Assembly (NCBI RefSeq): GCF_900114745.1
Contig: NZ_FOUB01000007.1
Coordinates: 1-64,000 of the forward strand
Reading direction: 5' to 3'
Source of the DNA: Nitrosomonas communis
Lineage (GTDB): Bacteria > Pseudomonadota > Gammaproteobacteria > Burkholderiales > Nitrosomonadaceae
DNA length: 64,000 nt
Position numbers and translations under genes: made by a program. Below are positions 39,930 to 48,938 of the stretch, in pieces. Under the pieces are notes generated by a model, which did not search any database, was not told where the DNA came from, and was given only the letters and a program-made list of their open reading frames with translations. Positions within the stretch are counted from its first letter, which is position 1, and each line of letters starts with the position of its first letter.

Positions 39930-39934
39930 ATGCC

Positions 39935-40153
39935 ATGTATCGCATCAAACTTCTCAAAACTCACACCCATGAAGGCCAAGTGCATTTCGCGGGCCATGTA
40001 CTCGAAGTCGATGAAATGACCGCTTCCTGGCTGATCCAGTACAGTGTTGGCAAAGCAGCCGATGAGATTGCCAGCTCATCTTCAGAAGATCCCGCTTCAT
40101 CAAATATAGATGTTCCAACTAAAAACAAACCCAATCGCAAAGTAAAGGAGTAA
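39935..40153 (+). CDS. Small phage protein of unknown function
   Basis: A 72-residue protein: MYRIKLLKTHTHEGQVHFAG, HVLEVDEMTASWLIQYSVGK, then a Ser/Asp-rich and finally Lys-rich tail. Short proteins with this opening (strand, HEG, GHVLEV, W) are common just before the tail tube gene in siphophages. Function unknown; possibly a neck or tail assembly accessory. AAAGGATAAATGCC precedes its start. Confidence 0.6.
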   Translation: MYRIKLLKTHTHEGQVHFAGHVLEVDEMTASWLIQYSVGKAADEIASSSSEDPASSNIDVPTKNKPNRKVKE

Positions 40154-40156
40154 TCC

Positions 40157-40909
40157 ATGGCATATTTCTCTGGACAAGGCCGTGTCTTTATCGGTAGCCG
40201 CGATACTAACGGTAACCCTGCAGGACTCACTTTCGTAGGTAATGTGCCCGATCTCAAGGTATCGATTTCAGTCGATACGCTTGAACACCAGGAATCCCAA
40301 TCCGGACAGCGTTTGACCGATTTGCAGCTGATCCGAACCAAGAAAGGCGAGTTCGCCTGCACCCTCGAAGAATGGATTCAGTCTAACCTGGAACTGGCAT
40401 TATATGGCTCGACCACGATTGTGGCGAGTGGCACTGTAACGAGCGAGCTATTGCCCAATCCGGTCACCCTTGGCAGTCTCAATCTTCTCTCCAAGCAGAA
40501 TGTATCGAGCGTGGTAGTCAAGGATTCGAGTGGCACACCGTTAACTTTACCTTCAACACAATACACGGTAAACGCAAAACACGGCTCCCTCATCATCAAC
40601 GACAAAACTGCCGGTGGCCCCTATACCGAGCCGTTCAAGGTCGACTATAGCTATGGTGCAGCCAATATCACGGCCATGTTCACTCAACCTCTACCGGAAC
40701 GTTGGGTGCGTTTTGAAGGATTGAATACTGCTGATTCTAATCATGAGGTTGTAATCGATCTGTATCGCGTGGCGATCAACCCAGCCAAGGAGTTATCAGT
40801 GATCGGCAACGATCTGATGAAATTCGAGCTATCGGGTCAAGTGCTAGCTGATCTCACCAAATCGGCTACAGGACAGTTTGGGCAATTCGGTCGGGTCATT
40901 CTGCTATGA
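40157..40909 (+). CDS. Major tail tube protein
   Basis: A 250-residue tail tube protein. The tube fold is suggested by FSGQGRVFIGSRDTNGNPAG, LKVSISVDTLEHQESQSGQR, GEFACTLEEWIQSNLELALY and the closing VIGNDLMKFELSGQVLADLT with TGQFGQFGRVIL. About 70 residues in the middle (100-170) look like a beta-rich inserted domain. It stacks as hexamer rings around the tape measure. It overlaps the chaperone gene by four bases. Confidence 0.85.
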   Translation: MAYFSGQGRVFIGSRDTNGNPAGLTFVGNVPDLKVSISVDTLEHQESQSGQRLTDLQLIRTKKGEFACTLEEWIQSNLELALYGSTTIVASGTVTSELLPNPVTLGSLNLLSKQNVSSVVVKDSSGTPLTLPSTQYTVNAKHGSLIINDKTAGGPYTEPFKVDYSYGAANITAMFTQPLPERWVRFEGLNTADSNHEVVIDLYRVAINPAKELSVIGNDLMKFELSGQVLADLTKSATGQFGQFGRVILL

Positions 40910-41295
40910 GTGATAATAATTTCTCAGCCCTACCACCGGTTGCAACCTCTATCGTCGTTAATGATGAAACAATTGACATCACTCCCATCAAGATAGGCGA
41001 ACTGCCTGCATTCAGTCGCGCGGTGCAACCGATAGCGGCTCATCTTTCCGCTTCTCCTGATTGGCTGGCGCTGATCGCAGAACATGGCGATGCCCTCATC
41101 GAGGCCTTGACTATTGCTGCTCGTCGTCCCCGCGACTGGGTCGCCGAACTTGAATTGGATGATGCCGTGAAGTTGGCATCCACTGTGTTTGAGGTCAATG
41201 CCGATTTTTTTATCCAGCGCCTGCTGCCAAGCGTAATGGAAGCGGCAGCCAGGCTCGAAACACGAATGGCTGGGCGGATGCCATCCAGCAACTGA
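40906..41295 (+). CDS. Tail assembly chaperone, short (0-frame) product
   Basis: A 129-residue protein between tail tube and tape measure, the place of lambda gpG. Features: PVATSIVVNDETIDITPIKI, GELPAFSRAVQPIAAHL, DALIEALTIAARRPRDWVAE and LELDDAVKLASTVFEVNADFF. Codons 101-102 are TTT TTT within a run of seven T (41205-41211), an ideal -1 slippery heptamer (T TTT TTT). The -1 frame is open from there to 41477, giving the longer G-T-type form. Confidence 0.8.
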   Translation: MSDNNFSALPPVATSIVVNDETIDITPIKIGELPAFSRAVQPIAAHLSASPDWLALIAEHGDALIEALTIAARRPRDWVAELELDDAVKLASTVFEVNADFFIQRLLPSVMEAAARLETRMAGRMPSSN

Positions 41296-41477
41296 TCAGC
41301 GCGGGTCACTCGTACGAGAGCATCAGGGATTACACCCTGGCGCAGGTGTCTGCGTTTTTAGTAGCCATCGATCGACACGAAGCAAGATCTCTCGCCAATC
41401 TACTCACGGTAATCGCTGCCGGCAGCCAAGGCTCCAACGACACCATCACCAAAATAATGAAGCAATTGTCGTGCTAA
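41211..41477 (+). CDS. Tail chaperone frameshift extension (-1 frame, gpT-like)
   Basis: After a -1 shift on T7, translation would continue YPAPAAKRNGSGSQARN and then TNGWADAIQQLISAGHSYES, IRDYTLAQVSAFLVAIDRHE, to a stop at 41475-41477, adding 88 residues to the first 102. The extension has no start codon or ribosome binding site of its own. The W..AIQQLI.AGHSY..I..YTLAQ pattern is what the T part of such chaperones looks like, and keeps coding quality, which supports a programmed frameshift rather than chance. Confidence 0.75.
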   Translation, partial: YPAPAAKRNGSGSQARNTNGWADAIQQLISAGHSYESIRDYTLAQVSAFLVAIDRHEARSLANLLTVIAAGSQGSNDTITKIMKQLSC

Positions 41478-42121
41478 AAATCTCGTTAAGCCGTGCAGGC
41501 TTGCTTGATCCTGCCAAGTTGTCCTCATGGTCGCTATCCAAACAGGTCAACATTCGCAAAGCAGTCACAGCTGGAATGCGTGCAGAAAGCAGGCAATTGG
41601 TCGAGAGCGTGCGTAACCAAATGAAGGCTGACTTCACCGTCAAGCAGCAAAGATTTCTCAGATCGGTGCGCGCTCAAGTATTTGATCGTAACCCAAACAA
41701 GTTACCTGCATTGCTCATCGGTTCCAAAATTTCCTGGCTAGGGGTACATATGCGCGGAGGAAACATTGCAGGTCGCATGCTGATTCCGCTCACGGAAGAA
41801 GGTCGCCGTATCGGGCGGCGCGCATTCAAACGAATAATCGACGCCCTCATTTCCTCCGGAAATGCCTATTTCATCCAGAAGAATGGCAAGGCCATTCTGA
41901 TGGCCGAGAACATCCAAGAGAATCAACAACAGCTTCGCCGCTTCAAGCGTGCTGAAAGAGTTCGTACCGGCGCTAAATCCATCAAACGTGGTCAAGAAAT
42001 TCCTATCGCTGCGCTGGTACCACGCGTGAGCCTGCAGGCGCGTTTTGATCTAGCCCAAGCTGTGCAAAGGCAATTACCGGGTCTCGCCCGCAATATCGAA
42101 ACAAAACTGAAAACCATCTGA
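41471..42121 (+). CDS. DUF6441-like phage protein
   Basis: A 216-residue protein starting at GTG (MLKISLSRAGLLDPAKLSSW) and overlapping the chaperone extension by seven bases. It contains VTAGMRAESRQLVESVRNQM, FLRSVRAQVFDRNPNKLPAL and the basic GRMLIPLTEEGRRIGRRAFK. The family is annotated DUF6441 and resembles minor tail/virion morphogenesis proteins in layout. Very basic; no enzymatic motif seen. Confidence 0.65.
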   Translation: MLKISLSRAGLLDPAKLSSWSLSKQVNIRKAVTAGMRAESRQLVESVRNQMKADFTVKQQRFLRSVRAQVFDRNPNKLPALLIGSKISWLGVHMRGGNIAGRMLIPLTEEGRRIGRRAFKRIIDALISSGNAYFIQKNGKAILMAENIQENQQQLRRFKRAERVRTGAKSIKRGQEIPIAALVPRVSLQARFDLAQAVQRQLPGLARNIETKLKTI

Positions 42122-42122
42122 C

Positions 42123-44696
42123 ATGCCCAACGATCGTGCGCAAATATTGATCACCGCGGTTGATCAAACCAAGTCTGCCTTTGATTCAATCCGCGGTAAT
42201 CTGAGGCGCCTGGGTGATGAATCCAGTCACCTGCAAACCCTGCTCGCAGGGCTGGGTGTGACGCTATCAGCAGGTGGCTTCGTTGCTTTCGTCAAGGATG
42301 CCATTAATAGCGCCGATCAGCTCAACAAGCTGTCACAGAAGATCGGCATTTCGGTCGAAGCGCTTTCTACTTTGCGCTTTGCTGCCGAGTTGTCCGATGT
42401 GAGCCTGGAAACGTTACAGAAAGGCATCAAGATACTCTCGCAAACTATAGTTGAAGCAAATAGTGGTGCAGGCAGAGGCGCGCAAGTGTTTGATGCGCTC
42501 GGTATTTCCGTCAAAAATACTGATGGCTCACTCAAGTCAGCCGAACAAATTTTACTGGAAGTGGCCGATGTGTTTGCTACATTGGAGGATGGCACCGTCA
42601 AGACCACACTCGCGGTCGAACTGTTCGGCAAAGCAGGCCAGGACATGATTCCGCTGTTGAATCAAGGCAAAGCTGGCATCGAACAACTGCGACTGGAAGC
42701 AGAGCGACTGGGGCTCAAACTTGATACAGAAACGGCACGATCAGCCGAAAGCTTCAATGACAATTTGGCAGCTCTCAAAGCTTCTGCCTCCTCTTTGGGC
42801 ATAGCGCTTGCTGGTGATTTCTTGCCGGAACTCACCAACATTACCAACGCCATGCGTATGGCTGCCAATGAAGCGGGTGTGCTCAAAGCGATATGGGTCG
42901 GACTGGGTGGCATCGGTAACCTCATCTTCAATGGCAGCGAGATCAAACAAGCACAAAGCGAAGTTCAGCGGTTGCAAGAGTTAGTCGATTCTACTCGGCA
43001 GAAACTTGCAACCGGTAAAACGAAGATACCCTTGCTGCCTTTTGATGTGCAATTCAACGATCAGGCACTGGCGGTACTGCGGCGCAATCTCGTGAAGTAT
43101 GAGCAAGAACTGGCTCAGGCGCAAAAACGTCTGGGTAACCTCACCCGTTCGGAGCAAACGGAGCCAAAACCAGCAGCAAGCCCGACCGAGGATATGCAGC
43201 GCATCGCCTGCATTGTTTCCGGTGGCCATTGGGTCAACGGCCAATGCATCAAAAAATCGGCTGGGCGTATCCAGGAGCCAAATACCCTCTCCGCTCGCAT
43301 GAATCTGATCAAGGCAGAATCAGAGACTGAACTCAAACTGATCAAGCAGGGTCTGGAGCTAGCACAAAAAGCTTATGATCGAGCACTTGATGAGCGCCTC
43401 ATTTCCATCCGCGACTTTTATGCTGTCAAGACAGTTATCGACCAACAGGCTATCGATGCAGAAATCAGTTCAATACAGCAAGAACTATCAACACAATCGA
43501 ATTTCGCCATTCGAGGACGTGATGAGAACGAGCGCCTGCGCGCCATGGCTGAAGTCAGAAAACTGGAAGGCGAACTGACAATACTCAACCAGAAACGCAC
43601 GGAAATTGAAATCGCTAATGCCCATGCTGCGGCCAAAGCCGAAAAAGCATTGGCTGACGAGTTATCCAAAGTGCGCGAGCGATTGGCGGGAATACGCGGT
43701 GTAGCTGGCAACGAGGTATCACGCGAGCGCTTGCAACGTGAGTACCAGCCCTTGCTTGAGCAATTACGTGCCGCTAAGGATGAGCAGGGTGAAAGCGATG
43801 TGCTGCAGCTGATCGATGTGCAATCGGATTTAGCTTCTCTTTCAAAACTTGAAACAGAATTTCAGGCAGCGCTCGCGCGTATGCACACTCAGCAAGATAG
43901 CATCAACATCAAACGCCAAGCGGGCTTACTCACAGAGTCGCAAGCACGCAGCCAGATCAATACGCTTTTGCAACAGACTGCGGCCGAAATGGATGTGCTG
44001 CTACCGAAGATGCAAGCCTTGGCAGGTAGCGCCGGAGGTGAAGCAGTCAACCATGTTGCGAGACTGCGCAATGAAGTAGCGCGAATGCGCATCGATACCG
44101 ATCAATACGTTCTGCGCTTCGAGGGCGCCACGCGTAATGCACTACAGGGATTTTTCAGCGATATCGCACTCGGTTCCAAAGATGCCTTCGACAACATGGT
44201 GCAAACCTTCAAGGTGGCCATAGCCAACATGGTAGCAGAGGCGTTAGCCGCTCGGTTGATTGATTCCCTTTTCGGTGGATTGAGAGGCGCCGGTTCAATA
44301 GTAGGATCCCTATTTGGTGCAATAACCGGAAGCTCCACTCCTATCAAGAAGGCTACAGGCGGTCTGATATCAGGTCCTGGCACTGACACGTCGGACTCCA
44401 TTCCGGCTCGCCTTTCCAATGGGGAATATGTCATTCGTGCCGCCGCGGTCAAGCAAGTTGGCGTGGGTTTTCTCGATGCGATCAACAATATGCGTTATCT
44501 AGCGTTAGCACCAAGCTACTTACCTACCCGGCTGAATTTCGCTGAAGGCGGGCTTGTGTCTACCAGTGGTTCTTCCGCTAGAAATGCAGCTACTTCCGTT
44601 AACTTGAACTTACAACTACATCCTGAGGCGCTCCATATCACGCTGCGCGATTGGTTGGAGAGTGAACTTGCACGCATTGCTGTGGGCGGCAGATGA
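42123..44696 (+). CDS. Tail tape measure protein
   Basis: An 857-residue tape measure protein. The N-terminal 250 residues match phage tail minor proteins (SADQLNKLSQKIGISVEALS, VFDALGISVKNTDGSLKSAE, VELFGKAGQDMIPLLNQGKA). The middle (about 270-690) is long coiled coil rich in Glu, Lys, Gln and Arg. The C-terminal part has a hydrophobic Ala/Gly-rich segment (AIANMVAEALAARLIDSLFG, GGLRGAGSIVGSLFGAITGS) and the conserved ATGGLISGPGTDTSDSIPAR and LSNGEYVIRAAAV. It sets tail length, which would be roughly 100 nm or a little more by size. Confidence 0.93.
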   Translation: MPNDRAQILITAVDQTKSAFDSIRGNLRRLGDESSHLQTLLAGLGVTLSAGGFVAFVKDAINSADQLNKLSQKIGISVEALSTLRFAAELSDVSLETLQKGIKILSQTIVEANSGAGRGAQVFDALGISVKNTDGSLKSAEQILLEVADVFATLEDGTVKTTLAVELFGKAGQDMIPLLNQGKAGIEQLRLEAERLGLKLDTETARSAESFNDNLAALKASASSLGIALAGDFLPELTNITNAMRMAANEAGVLKAIWVGLGGIGNLIFNGSEIKQAQSEVQRLQELVDSTRQKLATGKTKIPLLPFDVQFNDQALAVLRRNLVKYEQELAQAQKRLGNLTRSEQTEPKPAASPTEDMQRIACIVSGGHWVNGQCIKKSAGRIQEPNTLSARMNLIKAESETELKLIKQGLELAQKAYDRALDERLISIRDFYAVKTVIDQQAIDAEISSIQQELSTQSNFAIRGRDENERLRAMAEVRKLEGELTILNQKRTEIEIANAHAAAKAEKALADELSKVRERLAGIRGVAGNEVSRERLQREYQPLLEQLRAAKDEQGESDVLQLIDVQSDLASLSKLETEFQAALARMHTQQDSINIKRQAGLLTESQARSQINTLLQQTAAEMDVLLPKMQALAGSAGGEAVNHVARLRNEVARMRIDTDQYVLRFEGATRNALQGFFSDIALGSKDAFDNMVQTFKVAIANMVAEALAARLIDSLFGGLRGAGSIVGSLFGAITGSSTPIKKATGGLISGPGTDTSDSIPARLSNGEYVIRAAAVKQVGVGFLDAINNMRYLALAPSYLPTRLNFAEGGLVSTSGSSARNAATSVNLNLQLHPEALHITLRDWLESELARIAVGGR

Positions 44697-44917
44697 TGGC
44701 AACACTCAGCGCTTATCCATCTCAAGTGCATGCTGACGCCACCGCTCTGCTCGTTTATCAGGGACAACCCAATCGCACGGTGAACTGGAATCTGGTCGGA
44801 TCAGGATCCGTCACACCCTTGTCAAACTGTACCGATGAAACCGGCAAAGCTGGCGCCCTATACCAGCCGGGAACAGCAGGCGGTACCGTCAAGGTGGAGG
44901 TGACAGCCGGTGCTTGA
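44693..44917 (+). CDS. Single Ig-like domain tail protein
   Basis: A 74-residue protein that is a single bacterial Ig-like (Big_1-type) domain: VHADATALLVYQGQPNRTVN, WNLVGSGSV, then CTDETGKAGALYQPGTAGGT. The next two genes end in the same kind of domain, so the three form a family of tail-tip proteins. The start overlaps the tape measure stop (ATGATG), the stop overlaps the next start by eight bases. Probably a surface-exposed tail decoration. Confidence 0.65.
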   Translation: MMATLSAYPSQVHADATALLVYQGQPNRTVNWNLVGSGSVTPLSNCTDETGKAGALYQPGTAGGTVKVEVTAGA

Positions 44918-45854
44918 AATTCTGGCAGGCCCTTATGATCTGCTCGATCTGGAGGGTAATTTAGTCACCGATGATTCATTACAGCAGGCGCGCTATTACG
45001 ACGATGATATCGGACTGATGTTCTCGGCAGGCCGCACTCTTGGCAAAAACTGGGTAATCCAATTGGACGGCACCGCCTGCATTCGTAGTGACAGTTATGG
45101 CATTTACGTGGTTGATTTGCAGCAAACACCACAAAGTGAATACCTGCTGGTCGATGCGCTGTTTAAGGACAAGTTATACCGGTACAACAAGCGCACCGCT
45201 ACCAGGGAAGTGTTGCTCCTCTCCGGTGGAACCAATGCCCTGGCGGACATTCAGGTGCGCACCCAAGATCGCTTCCTGTCTGCCAGCCATAACTTGGTTA
45301 AATGGCGGCCACTCGATTTAAGCGCAGGCGCGGTCACTGAGGCAACGTTAACGGGGGTGGGCGATTTAACGGGACTATCGATCAATCCGATCTGGTCCAG
45401 GACGCGTAATCCCGATGTGCTGGCGCTCGCCTATGAAAACGGCCACATCGTCTACTATAACCACATTACTAAAACACAAGCGCCGGGGTCAGCCTACATC
45501 GGAGCGAACAAGGATGCCTGGTACAGCCCCAAGTATGATATCTGGCTGCGACTAACCAGTGAGCGCAAGCTTTATGTGCATGCTTCCAGGCCTCGACCGT
45601 ACGCGTTATCTGATCCAATCGGATCGGTGCCAGTCAGGGGTAAGGTGAGCACTTATAGCGTGCAGCTGACAGGTGATGCGGGCGAGCCGTGTCCGGATGA
45701 GTTGATCGATTGGTCATTGGAGATCGGCAGCGTAGGCCAGCTGAAGAATACGCAATCGCGCACCGATGCGAGCGGCTATGCCACGGTGGATTACTTGGCT
45801 CCGGTCGTGGGAGCGCTGGGCAATGTCATCGTCAAAGCGGAGCTGCGATTCTGA
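44910..45854 (+). CDS. Tail protein with propeller-like repeats and C-terminal Ig-like domain
   Basis: A 314-residue protein starting at GTG. Residues 1-220 read like a beta-propeller (short strands with YGIYVVDLQ, KDKLYRYNK, ADIQVRTQDRFLSAS, GLSINPIW, VLALAYENGHIVYYNH). The last 85 residues are a Big_1-type Ig domain (YSVQLTGDAGEPCPDELIDW, SRTDASGYATVDY). It shares this layout with the 369-residue protein after it. Likely part of the tail tip contacting the host surface. I do not know a named family. Confidence 0.65.
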   Translation: MLEILAGPYDLLDLEGNLVTDDSLQQARYYDDDIGLMFSAGRTLGKNWVIQLDGTACIRSDSYGIYVVDLQQTPQSEYLLVDALFKDKLYRYNKRTATREVLLLSGGTNALADIQVRTQDRFLSASHNLVKWRPLDLSAGAVTEATLTGVGDLTGLSINPIWSRTRNPDVLALAYENGHIVYYNHITKTQAPGSAYIGANKDAWYSPKYDIWLRLTSERKLYVHASRPRPYALSDPIGSVPVRGKVSTYSVQLTGDAGEPCPDELIDWSLEIGSVGQLKNTQSRTDASGYATVDYLAPVVGALGNVIVKAELRF

Positions 45855-46963
45855 TGTTCAGGCAGATTTATGAGTCGGTGCCGACGCCTTATCGTACCCA
45901 GGAGGAGCTTCCGGCGGTGGGGACAGGTATTGGAGCGTTTCTGTACAACCCCTATTTAGTCGAGCAGCCGAGGCTATATGGCGAGGAAATGTACCTATTG
46001 GCTGGTTTGTTTGTGCGACGCGAGCAAACGGCAACAGCCAACCACACCCTCCACTTGGTTGGGTTTACGCAAATTATCCGTTGGCCGAGCTGGGATACGC
46101 GCCACTGGGTCTTTGATGGCATCACGGGCGAGTTTCTGCGTGATGATCCAGCTATCCCGCCATTGGCACTCGGTGGTGATCTGGTAGAAGGCGCTGATGG
46201 CTCGATCTGGATGTATACCGCCTGGACGGGCGGTTGGATCGAATTAAATCCCGTGACTATGGCTTCCATCACTGGCAGCACACTAGACAAGGCTAAATAC
46301 GGCAATCCAGCTTCGATTGAAACACCTTTGGTGGATCGTGCCAACAATATCTTGGTGTGTGCAGAAAGTAGTGGTGTTGCGAGAATTAAAATTTACAACT
46401 TCACCACTGGTACATGGATACGCGATATCGAGGTGTCCGGGCCGCCCGCTCAGATCATGCCGGAGAGCAACAAATACGCCTATGTCTACTGCCACAACGG
46501 CATCATTAATTTAATCAATTATGTTGATGGGCGTGTGTTGTCGGCATTGAAAGCACCTGCACCAACCGATACGCAATATTTGACACAGATCGGCTCACAG
46601 AAATTTGCCTATGATCGTTTTCATCGGCGCTTGCTCGCGTTTCAGATGGTTGTGAATAATGCAGACGGATCGAGCGCATCAACCATCAAAGGCTGGTATC
46701 CGGTGCCCTTGCCAGTCAGGATCATGCAGCCGATACCGCTCATTGCACCACGCGCGGGTAGGACTGTGCCCTACCTTACCCGGCTGTATGGCGATGCGGG
46801 CGAACCGGTGGCGGGAGTGCATGTACAAGGCGCAATCAGCGGTGTGAACGTTAACATAGCGCCGGGCATTACCGATAACAATGGCTATGCCCTCGTGCAG
46901 GGCATAGCCACTGCCGCCGGTAGCGCTATCCTCACCGTCAGCGCGGAGGTGATCACTTCATGA
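45854..46963 (+). CDS. Tail protein, paralogue with propeller-like repeats and Ig-like domain
   Basis: A 369-residue protein starting at 45854, overlapping the previous stop. The first 280 residues again read like a beta-propeller (HWVFDGITGEFLRD, GADGSIWMYTAWTGGWIELN, NILVCAESSGVARIKIYNFT, KYAYVYCHNGIINLINYVDG). The C-terminus is a Big_1-type domain (LTRLYGDAGEPVAGVHVQGA, ITDNNGYALVQGI). The DAGEP..V...G ... TD.NGYA signature is the same as in the preceding protein, so the two are duplicates. Confidence 0.65.
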   Translation: MFRQIYESVPTPYRTQEELPAVGTGIGAFLYNPYLVEQPRLYGEEMYLLAGLFVRREQTATANHTLHLVGFTQIIRWPSWDTRHWVFDGITGEFLRDDPAIPPLALGGDLVEGADGSIWMYTAWTGGWIELNPVTMASITGSTLDKAKYGNPASIETPLVDRANNILVCAESSGVARIKIYNFTTGTWIRDIEVSGPPAQIMPESNKYAYVYCHNGIINLINYVDGRVLSALKAPAPTDTQYLTQIGSQKFAYDRFHRRLLAFQMVVNNADGSSASTIKGWYPVPLPVRIMQPIPLIAPRAGRTVPYLTRLYGDAGEPVAGVHVQGAISGVNVNIAPGITDNNGYALVQGIATAAGSAILTVSAEVITS

Positions 46964-47490
46964 CTATTTTGACTAGCCAGACGACCTTTACCATAGGCGA
47001 GGCCTCCACTGAAACCACCTCTATCAATATCACGATTCTACCTTCTATCGGTACAGCTTCTGGTAAGGGGCGACTCATCCATCCTGCCCTCGGCACTTAC
47101 GATTACGCGCAATGTCCGGATGAATGGAGCAACATCGATGGCGATGCCATCATTGCCCCGATCTGGGCGAGCAGCAAAACACTGAATGGCGCCTCCAATA
47201 CTCTGACGATGGGCAACATCCGCGATGTAGTGGTAGAGGAACGTTGGACGGGTGGATTGTCCACCTCTCTGGAGATGGTTCGCATATTGGCTGCTTTCTG
47301 GCAGAATCCGCCTGATCCTGCTATCGACTACATTGAATGGTATCCCAATTACATCAACGCTAACGGCTATAAGGTGATCCTCACAGGTTTAGAGCTGAAT
47401 GGGCAAGGATTGAATTTTGATTTCATTTCACGCCAGGGTTATGTGACGGGCACCTTGGTGTTACGTATGCGCATTGCAGGAAGAATGTAA
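46960..47490 (+). CDS. Tail/baseplate protein of unknown function
   Basis: A 176-residue protein: TTFTIGEASTETTSINITIL, GRLIHPALGTYDYAQCPDEW, then AIIAPIWASSKTLNGASNTL and RIAGRM at the end. It lies just before the hub-like protein, where distal tail proteins are usually found in siphophages, and the beta-rich composition fits. The YAQ.PDEW..ID.D motif suggests a conserved phage family, which I cannot name. Four-base overlap with the gene before. Confidence 0.6.
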   Translation: MTILTSQTTFTIGEASTETTSINITILPSIGTASGKGRLIHPALGTYDYAQCPDEWSNIDGDAIIAPIWASSKTLNGASNTLTMGNIRDVVVEERWTGGLSTSLEMVRILAAFWQNPPDPAIDYIEWYPNYINANGYKVILTGLELNGQGLNFDFISRQGYVTGTLVLRMRIAGRM

Positions 47491-48938
47491 TGAATCATCG
47501 CTGGCAGCCATTTGCTCAGGATAGCGTCAAAAACATTGCCATTATTTGGCACCCAACGGCTACTCCATTGCAGATGGTAGAAGGCACGCATGCAGACGGG
47601 GTGGATATCAGCGCTTTTGTTACTCGTGCCTCACACAGCGCAGCCGAGGGCAATGTCACCGTGACCTGGCATTTGGAGTTATACGAGGTTGATCAGCCAC
47701 AACCAGGCCAGATCATCGAATTCAGGCTGGATGATCAGTTGCTGTGGTGGGGAGTGATCGAGTCTCTCAATGGTTACCGTTTGAGCTCCGGCGTACGCTC
47801 TTTGACGTTGACGCTGCGATCACGCGATGCCTCGCCCCATTGGCGCAACGTTCGCCGGGTAACTGAGATTTACCCGGTGGCCACTCCGCTGTCAGTCATT
47901 GCGAGAGACATTGCCTACACGCTCGGCTTGAGCGATGCCGAGATCGGATTTGGTGAGACATCCGTCACTACTGTCCATTCAAATACCCAACTGGCAGACT
48001 TAACCGCCTGGGAAATGCTGGAGAAATTGGCTGAGCCTCTCGGTGTGCAGTCTTTTGTCGATGCACGTGGTGTTTTGAAAACCATTTCCCGCGATATCAC
48101 GCGGCCAGTCGATATTGTTTTAACCACCGAGCGCATCATCAGCGTCACCGCAGCCAAATCCAGGCCGCCGCTGACCGCTGTCAAAGTACGATGGCTGGAC
48201 CCAAACCTGACCAAGGTTTCGCAACAGGACCAGCTATTGGCCAGTATCAATATCACTGCAGGCTTCTTCCAGCTTAAACAAAAAAAGCGAATTGCTTTTT
48301 CCGAGGATGAAACGCAGCGCGCAGAAAATACTTATCTGGTCATTCGTCAATCGGCCAATTCAGGGCTGCTGCCAGTATGCGAAGAAAGTTATTCGCAAGA
48401 AACTCAAACCGGTGGCGAAATCGTGCTTACCACCTATGCCTGGGTGCCTGCGCTGGTAACGGCCGGCATGGCAGCGATTCTGTCCAGTTCACTTATTCCC
48501 GACGGAGTAACTCCCACGGAAACCATTCCGTTAGGACGACCCATTCAGGCAGGCGCCGAGATTACGGTACTACTGACATTGGCCTCGATTGGCACTGGCA
48601 TGTATGAGATCTGGGGTACACCCTACGATTATGTGCACGCGCGCAACATCACTGAAGCCTATGATCAAAACGCGCCAGAATGGCTGAGTAATGAAGTCGA
48701 GATCGAAAACGATTTCATCATGGATGAACCGATGGCGCAAGCCTATGCGGTACGTGAACTGCTTTACAGAGCGCGCGAGGTATCCAGTTTCAATATGTCG
48801 ATTGTCGATGACCCCAGAATCGAGCCAGGCGACATTATTGAATTACCCGACCAATCAAGACTATACGTGACCAACTACCAGCGCGATGTATCACCAGGTA
48901 GCGCGGCCGTACTGGATGTGGAGGGTTTTCGCGTATGA
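47490..48938 (+). CDS. Tail hub / baseplate protein
   Basis: A 482-residue protein with the character of a tail hub (gp27/gpD-like): VDISAFVTRASHSAAEGNVT, IIEFRLDDQLLWWGVIESLN, SLTLTLRSRDASPHWRNVRR, then PLSVIARDIAYTLGLSDAEI and DLTAWEMLEKLAEPLGVQSF. The last third returns to small beta modules (VSSFNMSIVDDPRIEPGDII, PDQSRLYVTNYQRDV). Such proteins form the trimeric hub below the tube. It overlaps its neighbours by one and four bases. Confidence 0.72.
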   Translation: MNHRWQPFAQDSVKNIAIIWHPTATPLQMVEGTHADGVDISAFVTRASHSAAEGNVTVTWHLELYEVDQPQPGQIIEFRLDDQLLWWGVIESLNGYRLSSGVRSLTLTLRSRDASPHWRNVRRVTEIYPVATPLSVIARDIAYTLGLSDAEIGFGETSVTTVHSNTQLADLTAWEMLEKLAEPLGVQSFVDARGVLKTISRDITRPVDIVLTTERIISVTAAKSRPPLTAVKVRWLDPNLTKVSQQDQLLASINITAGFFQLKQKKRIAFSEDETQRAENTYLVIRQSANSGLLPVCEESYSQETQTGGEIVLTTYAWVPALVTAGMAAILSSSLIPDGVTPTETIPLGRPIQAGAEITVLLTLASIGTGMYEIWGTPYDYVHARNITEAYDQNAPEWLSNEVEIENDFIMDEPMAQAYAVRELLYRAREVSSFNMSIVDDPRIEPGDIIELPDQSRLYVTNYQRDVSPGSAAVLDVEGFRV

